Positions 21,930 through 32,114 of a DNA stretch of 64,000 nucleotides are shown in pieces. The notes beneath the pieces are model-generated. The model ran no database searches, had not been told where the DNA came from, and saw nothing but the letters and a program-made list of their open reading frames with translations. This DNA is from Mycosarcoma maydis. Lineage: Eukaryota; Basidiomycota; Ustilaginomycetes; Ustilaginales. How positions within the stretch are numbered: the first letter of the stretch is position 1; each line of letters opens with the position of its first letter. The stretch spans positions 186,001 through 250,000 of the forward strand of contig NC_026484.1 in assembly GCF_000328475.2 (NCBI RefSeq). The letters are read 5' to 3'. Both the position numbers and the translations under genes were made by a program.

Positions 21930-24900
21930 ATGACCCCACCCAACATACAATCCTCACCGCCGCCGCTTCCCTACAAGCCCCAAATCAGACGTCCTAGCAC
22001 AGCCAAATCCACTCGAACCCTCTCCAATTCTTCCATTCCTACGCTAGCAACCGCCCGTCTTGCCACTCAGCCTTCTCCATCGTCCTCCAGTGCGACTCTT
22101 ATTCAACACTCACCTTTACAACCTCGTAGACCGCCGCGCTCCGCCATATGCCCTTCCTCTTCACGTCCTCCCTTGCCTCATTCCGCCCTGGACCCCTCGC
22201 AGGATCACCATCGTAGCGATTCGGGCAGATCCACCGGATCCTCGCGCTCCACCGCCACTACAGATAGCTTTTTCTTGCCACAGCATCCGCACCCATTCAA
22301 CCGCCGTCTCAAAGATCTGCCGTCTCTCCCTCCATCGTCATCTTTCGTCGATTCCCCCACGCCGCACAGACCACACGATGCTCCCGCATCCGCATCCGCA
22401 TCCGCATCCGCTCTTGATCTCAACCTCACCATTGCTTCCTCAGTCGCCCCGGCCTTGGTGCCGCCCGCACGGCTCTTTCGCAGCCAGAGCTCCATCAGCA
22501 CCACCCCCACCAGTCCTGAAGATGGCAGTGGCTCGCCCCTGGGCGGCTCAGTTACAGCCGATCATGCACCTCTCGATGACGCCAACGCCAAGCTCCAAGC
22601 CCAACACGCAGACAGCCTCGACGATTTCTGGCAAGCCGACTACTCCTACGCTCGACCCTCGACCGAGATGCGCAAAACAACTTTGCCACCTCTGCTGCGA
22701 TCCAATGCACCCATTCCGCCCTCAAGGTCGCAGTCGCTCGATCCCCTTGCCGAGCCACTGGACGCCAACAGCGTTGACAGCCCTTCTCAGCACAACCAAT
22801 CTTCCCCAGTAGGATCGGCTGTCCCTCTACTTGCTGCCAACCTGCAAAAGCTTAATTCGCAAAACGACCTTCGACGAAACAGCGTTTCAGTCACAGGCAA
22901 ACTTGCTTCGCCCAACCCTTCCTCCCTCAGCGGTAACTCACTCCCACCAGATGCAGCGACGACGCTCGCCTCGCAAAGGCTTGCATATCTCCTTACCAAC
23001 AGCCAGCAATGCNNNNNNNNNNNNNNNNNNNNNNNNNNNNNNNNNNNNNNNNNNNNNNNNNNNNNNNNNNNNNNNNNNNNNNNNNNNNNNNNNNNNNNNN
23101 NNNNNNNNNNNNGCTGTAGACCACAGGCCACAACCCAACAAATCAAGCTCGAGCCTGTCTGCCTCTTCGGCGCACGACCACGACAGGATCACGCTTTCAA
23201 CCGCATCCAAGCGATCTTCGGCCTCGTCCAGCAGCTCCTTTCGCATGACCTTGTCTAGACAGGCCAAAACGTTGCGCAATTCGTTCATGTGGACACCGCC
23301 GACCACTGACAATACAATAGCAGCCAAAAAGGAGCCTAGCATAACCAGCTCCTTGTTTCTCAGTCCGGACAGCTTGTCGACTCCGATCTCACAGGCTTCG
23401 AGCCCAACCCCGGCCGTCAGAAGTCCACAATTGCAAAGCAGCGTACTCACGTCTACACAGCTCTCTTCGCATAACCAAGGCATCCTCGCACCGCAGCAAC
23501 ATCACTGTGCTTTTCCGCCGATCTCATCAGCCAAGACTTCCGTGCCGACGACCGTGGCGGCCTCCACACCATCTTCTTTCAGCTCTACAGACGTCCTTCC
23601 AAAGAGAACAGCGTCCAAGAATGCCAATACCGATGCATCGTTGACCTTTTCAGCGTCGGCAAACACCGATCTCCCCAACCCCAACCCCAAGCCGAAGAAG
23701 CCCGCCACCGATTACGGCAAAACAGCCGATCGATCTCGATCACGCCTCTCGTCGCGTATTACACTGCAAAATGCAAACTGGTCCATGAAAATCTCCAACA
23801 TGAAGACCAAGAAGCCGACCGATGCCTCTGCTTTCACGTCTACAACATCACATGTGGGTGCAGACGCGAGCTCTCGCACTACGAATAGACGTTCCAAGAG
23901 CCAAGCGTCCCTCTCTTCGGCGCTCACTGCTGCATCCGCGAACACTATTCATGCAGAGGTGCGCGATACCGCGGAGCGAGTCCCCCGGTTGGAATCCTCG
24001 AAGGCACCAGCATCGCTGCTTATTGATACAACGCCGGTCTCGACAAGCGAATCATCCGGCGTAGATCCCCGACTCTCTCCGTCCTTTGCCGCAACATTTG
24101 CATTTCTCAACAGCGAAATTGACTCCACGGATCACTCGCCACTTTTGGTGTCGACAATGTTGCCGTCGCAGGAGAATGCTCAAAACGCTATTCGCATCGC
24201 TGATCGAGCGTCTCTACCCGCCTCTGTGATCCCAGCGATTCAGTCTAGCCCGGAACACAAGGTCTCCCAAACGTCGGTGACCGACCTCTACGATACTACC
24301 ATCGCTACGCCCAGCTCGCAACCTGAACCTTCGCGTCCAAGCGATGCAGAAGATGCACGCGCTCAGTCCGCTCTCTTTGACCGACTTGCCGATTCTCCCG
24401 AGGCCGTACACAAGACGCTTGTTTTACCGGATCCATTACATCCTCCTGCCTCGACGTCCTTCGACCGCGTCTCTGCCGCTTCACAGAGCACATTTCAGAG
24501 GCATAGCCACAAGAAGCACATGTCCCTCGGATCCACCACCTTGATCTCGAAATCAGCGCGCAAAGCAGCCTCCGACCTAGACAAACGTGCGTGCGTGGCT
24601 TCGTCTGGACTTCCATTGACTAATGTCAACGCCGCTTCCCGGTGGAGCTTCGCCAGTGCCTTGCCCCTGTTCACGCCAATGAGCGAAGATGGCACCTTTT
24701 TCGACGCCCTCACCTCACCTCTGGACGAGCAACCCTCCAATGTCAAGGCGAGTCCATCGCCGCCGGACAACTCAGTGCTGCCATCCTTTGCAACTGCAAC
24801 CGAATTTTTCCCCTTGACAAAGACAGAGCCCGTCAGCCCCGTGCACGATCAACCGTTCACTCCCTGCACCAAAACCACCGTTGCTGCACAAATGGCGGCT

Positions 24901-27582
24901 ACGGCACAAGCTATGCCGCCACCGAACCGATCATCGCTTGGGCGTCGTCTGTCGGGCGTAGTCGAACCTTCGAAAGTGCGCTCTTCAGACCACTGTGCGT
25001 TGGCATCTCCGTCACAAAGCACTCATGCCGAAACAATGCGCCGAGATGCTCTTCCAGCTAGACCTGAGACCAGTCTGGGATTTTATCTTCGCAACCCACT
25101 GCGCAAGGAGCGAAAGGCGTCTCAAAAGGCCGCACAGTCGCTGACGCCTACAGTTAGTCGCACTGAGACTTCCAGCACGGCAAGCCACAAATCACCGACT
25201 TCCGCCATCCGCAGAATGTCGACGGGCTTCCGGCTCGATCGATCATTACCGGTCAAGAAAGAACTCACTCGAGCCGAGACGTCACTCGGTATGGCCGCTT
25301 CTGAGGTCAAGTCAGCACGCCTCTTTAGCAGCAGAGTTCTGGCTCCGACAAAGAGCTCATTGGCGAGAAGCGTGCAGCGATCTCCGCCCTCGACGGGTAG
25401 CGCTACCGCGAAATCTTCGCCTGCCTCCTCATTAGCCACTCCCATCACCAAAGCGCTCTCGCGTTCGCCTCAGCGGCCCACAAACCCACCGTCATCGTAC
25501 CGCGGCTCGCCGGCTGCATCCTCCCGTCCTTCAGTGAGTGCGGTTGGCTCTGCCTTCAAGTCTACCCCTTCATCAAAGGCACCGCTCTCTTCGACGAGCA
25601 GGGGTCGTACATCTTCGTCTCAAGACGTCGCCACGTCGATGGCAACCGGTCAGGATGCCCTTCCGGCAGCTCCATCCAATCCAACCAACGTTCGTCGCCG
25701 ACGCACGCTTAGCAAGCCGCTGCTGAATCCGATCCGCACCTCTTTCAGTGAAACGCGAAACTATTCCAGACCGTCCACAGCGATCGGCTTCCGAGGTGGC
25801 ATGACCGCCGCAGACCGCAAGATGAGCCAGCCCACGCTTGACATGGTAGATGACCGTGAATTCCTCGAAGCGCTCGAACAGGTACGAGCCGTACAGCGCG
25901 AGCGCATCCAGGCTGAAGCGCAAAAGGTCGAGAACAAGAGTCGCCTTGCTCGTCTAGGAATGGCGTCTGGCAACCACCTCAAGACTAAGAACCCAGAATC
26001 CGCTCTTGACAAGGACAACAACGACACTAGCACTTCGCCCAACAGCCTTAACAGAAGCGTCAACGAGCCGGTGACAGCCGCTGCTCCTACGAGCATCGTA
26101 CCCGCTAGACCACGATTGCGTCACAAGCGGTCAGCCAGCGCCGACGCTCAACTGGCCCACGTTCAGACAACAACGTCTGTGGCAGCGGAAGAGTCCGATC
26201 GCGACATTGATCAGCGGCAGAAGGATATTGTCAAGGCGTATGCCGACAAGCAACCCCTAGTTGGACCACCTACGTCGGGTCTCGAATGGGGCGTGGGAAA
26301 AGCCAGTGGCAAGCTTCACGACGGCGCCTTTGTCAATGACGACGACTGGAAGAAAGAGGTCAAAGCATTGTTCCTCATCCGTGAGCTGGTGCAGACTGAG
26401 AGAAGCTATTCACGGCATCTCAGCAGCCTCCTTGGCGTAATCCGAAAGATGCCGGTGGCTCCTGGCAGCAATAGCCCCAGTTGTCCTAGCATGAAACGCA
26501 AGTCGACCAGCAATCTGTTTGCAGCCTATTCATCGGCTGTTGCTAGCAAAACCTCGCCGAATGCTAGCCCCCCAAGTCACATGGCGCTGATGCGGACATA
26601 TTTGCCGCAGTTGATCGCGTTGAGCAACGCACTTGTTCAGCGCGTCGAGGAGAACCCCACTAGTGCCGGCGTGGGTGGCGCTTTTGATATGTTAGCAGCT
26701 CAGCTCGAGTCGACCTTTGTCGGATGGTCCGGGGTCGCATCTCAGGCACTGGCCGAACTGCGATCGACCGAGATGGCCAAGTCAAAATCGCCGTTCAAGA
26801 TTGGGTTGGTGCCGCTGATGCCTCGTGAATCGACTGAGGTGGGCGCGTCGACGGCTGATGCAGTCAGCAGCGCAAGTGGCAGCTCAACGCCTGGATCGAG
26901 CTTCAGGAATGCGGCGCTACGCATGACTTCGTTCACGCGTCCGACCTCGCCTGTTGTTTCTCGTCGTGATTCGAACGCACCAGCAGATGGCAATGCTACC
27001 GTTACGACCAAGAGATCGACCAAGCGTCGCAGTACGATCACCAGCACCAGCTTCCATCCGCCGCCACGTGTCGTTGTCGCCGCGGCTACGGTGCTCTCGT
27101 CAAGCCCGGAGCAGGACAAGGAAGGCGACAGTTCCGCTTTCGCAACAACGACCACCGCAGCGCAACGTTTCGGACACTTGCGCAGTCAATCGACACTCGT
27201 CACTCCGCTACCCACCCCTACGTCGAGCACTGCCCCTGATCCATGGTCGGCACCGCCACCATCGGGTGGCAAGAGCTTGACACCGATGGACATTGCCATC
27301 ATGCCGACGCAGCGTCTACCTCGTTACGGGCTCATGTTGCGTGATCTGCTGCGCAACACTCCTCCGGAATCTCTGTCACATGTTCGTGTGCAACGGGCGA
27401 TTGGGCTGATACAAAAAGTCGCAGGCTTGTGCGATGCTGTCGCCCCAGTTGGCGTAACCGGTGGGCGCGGGACGAGTGGGAACAGCTCGGGGGCGGTACC
27501 CTCTGCACGCGCGAGAAGCGTGATGGGTGTGGCGTCTACAGACTTTGCGGTGAATGCGGGGTCGAGCATCACTGATCAGTAG
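21930..27582 (+). CDS. DH-domain Rho guanine nucleotide exchange factor (interrupted by assembly gap)
   Basis: Likely activator of a Rho/Rac/Cdc42 GTPase. The frame runs from ATG 21930 for exactly 361 codons to the N gap (23012). It resumes at 23113, in the other register of the placeholder, and continues 4,470 bases to the stop. The total is about 1,850 visible residues. Most of the protein is Ser/Thr/Pro-rich and disordered. The Dbl homology domain is near the C-terminus: CR1 is EVKALFLIRELVQTERSYSRHL (26350-26420), the middle helices include LMRTYLPQLIALSNAL, and CR3 is TPMDIAIMPTQRLPRYGLML (27280-27345). A low-complexity insert of about 170 residues separates the middle from CR3. No PH domain follows, since only about 75 residues remain. 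No gene symbol can be assigned. Confidence 0.85.
22384..22413 (+). repeat. CCGCAT hexanucleotide repeat within the RhoGEF coding region
   Basis: About four and a half copies of a hexamer encode an alternating Ala-Ser run in the disordered N-terminal part. Confidence 0.8.
23013..23112. other. Assembly gap (100 N)
   Basis: Exactly 100 N, the usual placeholder for a gap of unknown length. It lies within the RhoGEF coding region. Confidence 0.98.
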
Positions 27583-27878
27583 CTCATTGTCATGCATACC
27601 ATGTCTTGCTTTGATCAGCCACATGCACGATCGACATTTTCTTTGGGATTCTTGGTTGCCTAGCAATCACGATTCGTCACCAATCCCCAATCACCAATGA
27701 CGAGCGCATTACGACACATTCACTGTATTTGTACGTTTCCTTATTGCTGAAACACTGGTTTTTATCGCACGCCTTGTCGTGTTTTTCTTGGCTCGTAGTG
27801 ATTGTGACGATGGCAGGCAAGGGTCGATGGAGGTACAGCCGAAACGCGAAATTGAGAGGAGAGAACGAGGTTGAGAGG
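27583..27878. other. Intergenic, tail-to-tail between RhoGEF and prefoldin 1
   Basis: A spacer of about 300 bp with a degenerate TCACGATTCGTCACCAATC cluster near 27666-27700. No gene is seen. Confidence 0.5.
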
Positions 27879-28452
27879 TTACGCCGACTGTTGCTGCTGA
27901 TGGCGGTTGACGCTGGAAAAGATGTCTTTCAGGTGGGCTTGTGCGTCCTGGCCTTGTTTTACGAGGTACTGTTGGACGGGTGTGTAGGAGGTATATGTAG
28001 GAAAGGTTGGGTGAATTTCAGATGCGGAGAGGTAGGTTGTGGGGGCTGTGGGGAGACGTACCTGTTGTTTCTTCTTGAAGGCGTCCAAATCTGCTGAGTT
28101 GGCCTGGTGCTTGGCTGTGAGGTCGGCGAGGATGACTGGACGTGATTCTTGGATGAACCTTGATCCAGACATTGGGGATGATGGATGCAAGAGAGTCAGC
28201 TGGGTTTTCAGGGTCTAGTTGGGTCAAGGAGCGCAGCTTCAAGACTTACATCTTGCCTACACTGCTGTAGAAGCTTGCATTGGAATCTTGGATCGCCTGC
28301 AATTCGGTCAGAGTCAAGGTGAGCAACTTGGACTCGCGCTCTCGCGCGCTGATCTGCGCTCGCAACGCCGCCAGTTGCTGGTTGGTCTGGTACACCTGCA
28401 GCTGGATCTTCTCAAGCACTTTCGAAAGCGTCTCGTCCGGAATCGACGACAT
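27879..28452 (-). CDS. PFD1: Prefoldin subunit 1, three exons
   Basis: Beta-type subunit of the hexameric prefoldin co-chaperone, which passes unfolded actin and tubulin to the chaperonin CCT in the cytosol. Exons are 28452-28250, 28158-28062 and 27968-27879. The introns (91 and 93 bp) have GTAAGT..AAG and GTACGT..CAG borders. The product is 129 residues, near human PFDN1 (122). Two long amphipathic helices flank the beta-hairpin region: LSKVLEKIQLQVYQTNQQL at the start, VGKMFIQ across the first junction (the usual G-R/K-M-F element), and YLVKQGQDAQAHLKDIF at the end. The Met of MSSIPDE is preferred over an upstream in-frame Met (28479). The second intron is a multiple of three and free of stops. 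Confidence 0.88.
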
Positions 28453-28845
28453 GATCCCAGTATCTCGATGCGCGCGCATGCGTTACCGGCGCAGGATCAA
28501 ATCACTGAATGCGATACGTGCCGTGCGTGTGCATGTGGTGGTGATGGTCACAACGGAAATCGATTGACCAAGATTCACGCTTTCACCACATTCGTGATTC
28601 ACACATTCACCGTTCGTGATTTGTGATTGTGAGTGAGTGTGTGGAGCGCGCACTCTTTCCGGTTTTCAAGTTGGAATCACGAATTGCACACATCTTTACG
28701 AATCACGAATGTGCGTGGTCAATTACGAATCGTCCGTGATCCATTTTCATCTCGACCTCTTGGTTCACTCTGGTATGCTCTGTTCACATCACCTCATCGC
28801 AAGAAAAAGTGTTGTTGCATTCAAAATTGCGCCTCTTTGTCTCGC
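28453..28845. other. Intergenic region upstream of prefoldin 1
   Basis: A 393-bp spacer between two minus-strand genes, with a dense cluster of TTCGTGATT/AATCACGAAT variants at 28596-28740. No gene is seen. Confidence 0.6.
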
Positions 28846-29973
28846 TCATTGACTTGTTGGCAGCTGCTTTTGCACCAGAAGTGCGTCCGCAACCGACTTT
28901 TTGAACGGTGTACTGATCTCGCCCTGCTCAGCAAAGTAGGCCAATACCAGCTCCCTGGCCACGGTAAACGATGCATCTACCGGCTTGACCTCGTGCTTGA
29001 GCTCGTCGCGAGCTGTGTCCTGACCGAACACCTCTCCTCCATACTCGAAAACCAACCCACTCCTTGCGGGCTTTTGGTTACCGCTCGGAACAATCACACA
29101 ATCCAAAGGACTGCCTTTGGGCACCGAGCCTTTCGGGAAAGCGTCCTTGACGTGCTGGATTTCTTGCTGGAACTGCGTCTCGTGCGATGCGTCGATTTGC
29201 GACTGTCTGATGGCTTTCTTGAGTCGGTTTTGCAGAGCGCGGATGAAGCCGTCGCGCAGATGGTTAAAATCGGTATTGCGAACGGGGACGATTCGGATGA
29301 CTGCTGGTGTGCCTTGGTCGAGGAGGTGTTTCATGTGTTGTTCGATGGTTTCTGCTGACGAGTCAAAGTGAAGCGCACTTTCATCCATGTAGAGCGCAGC
29401 GACGTAGACGCGAACGCGGAGGAACGAGACGGTGCGAACGCCCAGGCCGACCAATCGCAGACGAGGCTGCGGCTCATCCGACGCCAACGAGGCCGGCGTG
29501 CGCATATACAATGGAAAGCTGAGATTCGTATCCGCATCTACAACCACTTGCTTGGACACGTCACCGCTCAACGACGTAAGCCTCGAGCCGGTGCCGCTGG
29601 CTGCAACAGCATCTAGCCGGATGCTGTCGGTAGACGAAACGCTGTAAATCGATATGATACCAGCTAACGCTGCTGCTGCGCTTAGCGACTTCCACTTCCT
29701 CTGTGCTGTATGCGACGACTCGGGCGTAGAGAGAGCCACGACGCAAGGGTGGTACGATTGCTGGAAGAACGCTGCTGCAGCTCGAGGTTGCGAGGAAGCC
29801 GAACAAACTTGAAAGGAAGGATAGGATCGTGTGAACGTCGAGATGCCACGTGCGGCTGCTGTACAAGACGCTGCAGAACGTCTCGCTCCAGCCGCGGTGA
29901 TCAGCGTCGGAGTTAGCATGCTGTGTAACGTGGAGGTTGTGCGAGATGTCGACAAGTGGTGGCGAGGAAGCAT
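28846..29973 (-). CDS. Mitochondrial chalcone-isomerase-fold protein, AIM18/AIM46-like
   Basis: A 375-residue protein of the fungal chalcone isomerase-like family represented by yeast Aim18 and Aim46, mitochondrial proteins that bind heme. The first 80 residues are rich in Arg, Ser, Ala and Thr with almost no acidic residues, a typical presequence. A hydrophobic segment at about 97-113 (LSAAAALAGIISIYSV) could anchor it in the inner membrane. The chalcone-isomerase domain covers about 172-365. It starts with LVGLGVRTVSFLRVRVYVAALYM, continues through DFNHLRDGFIRALQNRL, and ends with VARELVLAYFAEQGEISTPFKKSV. Start alternatives are Met1 (29973) and Met19 (29919). Confidence 0.82.
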   Translation of the reverse strand: MLPRHHLSTSRTTSTLHSMLTPTLITAAGARRSAASCTAAARGISTFTRSYPSFQVCSASSQPRAAAAFFQQSYHPCVVALSTPESSHTAQRKWKSLSAAAALAGIISIYSVSSTDSIRLDAVAASGTGSRLTSLSGDVSKQVVVDADTNLSFPLYMRTPASLASDEPQPRLRLVGLGVRTVSFLRVRVYVAALYMDESALHFDSSAETIEQHMKHLLDQGTPAVIRIVPVRNTDFNHLRDGFIRALQNRLKKAIRQSQIDASHETQFQQEIQHVKDAFPKGSVPKGSPLDCVIVPSGNQKPARSGLVFEYGGEVFGQDTARDELKHEVKPVDASFTVARELVLAYFAEQGEISTPFKKSVADALLVQKQLPTSQ

Positions 29974-30815
29974 TTACGAATCGTGAATCATGAATGGACG
30001 ATGAGCTCAGCCCCCAGTCTGTGCTCTGCTCCGCAAGTCCGGCTGAACGTGCAACACGAACCGTGAATTCACGATTCCGTGATTCGTGATTCACGATTCA
30101 TGATTCGTGAATATCGCCCGTGCCAATAGTGGTAGCGGCGTAACAGCCAGCTCTTCACGCTTTTCGCCCACGTCCATGCTCCACTCACGACTCGTGACTT
30201 TACAGATGAACGTCTTCGTGCTTCAGGGTCCAGGTGTGTTTTTTTTTCTTTTCTTTTTCTTTTTGGCACCCGAGTTGATTCACGATTCACGATCTTGGCT
30301 TGGCCTACGGAGTGGAATCGTGAATTACGGATCACGAACGGTTTAGGAGATTTATTTGGCATGAGGCGAACTGCGCGTGCTCTATGTCTGTCAAGTGGTG
30401 TAGTGTGTCTCACAGCTGGCTGCTTAACCGGAAACACAACGCGCGCGCTTTTGTCGATCCGTGATGCACATGCAGAGAGACGCAAAGACACACAAACAAC
30501 ACACATGCTCAGGCTGTGTTCCCTCAATCGTGAATGCAGATCTTAGACTGACTTGTCCGAAGCTTTGGCACATGGTCAACTCGATTCGAAAGATCGTCCA
30601 TTGTCTTTATTCCACCACCATCGTCTGCACAGCCCTGTCGTCGTGGATCGCATCTCCTGTTGCGATCAGCTCCAGCTTCGTTCTACCTCTCAAGCACGCT
30701 TTTCGATCTTGTGGTGATCTGCAAGGCCACATCCGCTCGGAATCTGCTACCACGCTCTACTCGATCGTTTCGGCCGCCGGTTGAACTGCATTCTCGATCG
30801 TCCAGCATCGACACA
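29974..30815. other. Divergent intergenic region between AIM18-like gene and GNA1
   Basis: An 842-bp head-to-head spacer. It has dense palindromic copies of the word at 29984-29996, 30062-30112, 30278-30330 and 30524-30540. A pyrimidine run (poly-T with C) lies at 30239-30264. The sense strand of GNA1 has no ATG from 30575 to the start codon. Confidence 0.6.
30062..30112. repeat. Cluster of overlapping inverted CGTGATT/CACGATT words
   Basis: Successive direct and inverted copies in about 50 bp, including TTCGTGATTCACGATT, which is palindromic around one central base. It is the densest inverted cluster in the window. Confidence 0.85.
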
Positions 30816-31355
30816 ATGCCCGCCACAACGTCCAAGCTGACACCCGATTCCGAGCTCCAGCTCGCCTTCGATCCGAGCTTGATACCGCAAGCGAGCAAGG
30901 ACCTTCTACCCGAAGACATCATCGTCCGACCGCTCGCCAGCGACGACTACAACCGCGGACACCTTCGCGTTCTCGCCGACCTCACGCAGGCCCCTGACAT
31001 CGGCCTCACCGCGTGGTCCAAGCAGTTCGCCCTCCAACTCGCGTCTCCCAACACATACTACCCTATCGTCTTCGTCCACACACACACCGACCAGATCGTC
31101 GCATGCGGTACCATGTTTGTCGAGTTCAAATTCTTGCGAGGCGGCGGCTCTTGTGCTCACATTGAGGATATCGTCGTTCACAAGGACGGTCAGGCCAAAG
31201 GCCTGGGTAAGAGAATCATCGAAATTCTCACGCACATCGCCAAGCAGAGAGCTTGCTACAAGGTGATTCTCGATTGCAGCGAAAAGAATATTGCCTTCTA
31301 TGAAAAGTGCGGCTATCATAAAGCGGGCGATCAGATGGCTGTGTACTTTGTATAG
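30816..31355 (+). CDS. GNA1: Glucosamine-6-phosphate N-acetyltransferase
   Basis: Acetylates glucosamine 6-phosphate with acetyl-CoA, the second committed step of UDP-GlcNAc synthesis for chitin, N-glycans and GPI anchors. The product is 179 residues, near yeast Gna1 (159). It is a GNAT fold: the core starts IIVRPLASDDYNRGHLRVL, and the acetyl-CoA motif is IEDIVVHKDGQAKGLGKRI (about 116-134, with the Q-x-x-G-x-G loop). The substrate and dimer end is ILDCSEKNIAFYEKCGY (about 151-167). The frame is open upstream, but without another ATG, so the Met of MPATTSK is the start. It belongs to the same pathway as UAP1 at 59976. Confidence 0.95.
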   Translation: MPATTSKLTPDSELQLAFDPSLIPQASKDLLPEDIIVRPLASDDYNRGHLRVLADLTQAPDIGLTAWSKQFALQLASPNTYYPIVFVHTHTDQIVACGTMFVEFKFLRGGGSCAHIEDIVVHKDGQAKGLGKRIIEILTHIAKQRACYKVILDCSEKNIAFYEKCGYHKAGDQMAVYFV

Positions 31356-31485
31356 ATGCATGTCGAATTGGCTCAATCGACACGATTTTTAGTTCCCATA
31401 GTACGCAGTGCCCATGTGCGTGATTCTGGCTCGCTACGACGCCCGCACGGCGATCAGCGGAACACGCCTCTCGACACACGTGGAG

Positions 31486-31789
31486 TCATCCGGGGTCTGC
31501 TGCAATGCACACCTGTTGGTCCCGGCCGTGTCGTTCGAGTTGTTCTAACTCCACGATTGCGTACATCACTCCGTCTTGGTTACCTGAACTCTCTACGCAC
31601 TCAACCATTGCTTGGTCCGCGTACATACCCATCAGTTCACTCAGGTGGAGTACGCAATACCCTCGTTGTCTTTGCGGACTATGTCCAATTGCCCGAGCAC
31701 TCCCGCATTGCTCCGACGATGCCATTCTGGTGGGCCTCCGTTCGGATTATGGACGCTAGCACAAGGAAAATAAGGAGGATTGAGTACAT
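31486..31789 (-). pseudogene. Weak candidate for a small secreted-protein gene with a frame break
   Basis: From ATG 31789 a 36-residue ORF begins MYSILLIFLVLASIIRTEA, which reads as an N-terminal signal peptide, then stops after about 16 more residues. A second frame, one base off, opens at 31725 and runs 79 residues with four cysteines to a stop at 31486. Together they would resemble a small secreted protein of about 100 residues with an early one-base frame break. No canonical intron joins the two frames. Both ORFs are short and could be chance, and an antisense plus-strand ORF overlaps them. Nothing in the sequence identifies a family. Confidence 0.2.
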
Positions 31790-31902
31790 CCTCTCCTGTA
31801 TTCTCAAGCAGCCTCGTGAGAGATGGTAAAGGTTAGATAGAACGCTCAACATATTCGTGATTGTCGTTGCGTATTCGAAATGGGGACAGGAATCACAAAT
31901 CG

Positions 31903-31939
31903 GGTCGATGGTCGATGGTCGCTGGTCGATGATCGATGG
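31903..31939. repeat. Degenerate GGTCGAT tandem
   Basis: Five near-copies of GGTCGAT with single-base changes, in the GNA1 downstream region. Confidence 0.7.
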
Positions 31940-32114
31940 AACAAGTAAAGACCGTGGATGTGTGAGAGCTGAGTGGAAAAGCAAATGCACTGAGAAACGT
32001 AGAGATCCAAAAGAATACTCGATGCAACCACACTCAGACGTCCCAACATCTGGCTCATACCTTCGTCGTTCACAGGTCCGTGGTTTCATCAAAAGCGACG
32101 AGAACCACGAACTG

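Larger units (their letters stand above)
31356..32114. other. Intergenic region, tail-to-tail GNA1 and orphan gene
   Basis: A 759-bp spacer. On the minus strand, 31486-31789 holds a signal-peptide-like ORF followed by a second frame, noted separately as a weak candidate. A degenerate GGTCGAT tandem occurs at 31903-31939. Nothing else is convincing. Confidence 0.5.

Noticed and set aside
30660..30815. Arg/Ser-rich upstream extension of GNA1 resembling a mitochondrial presequence
   Set aside because: It has no ATG start; the enzyme is cytosolic in other fungi and its usual length starts at 30816.
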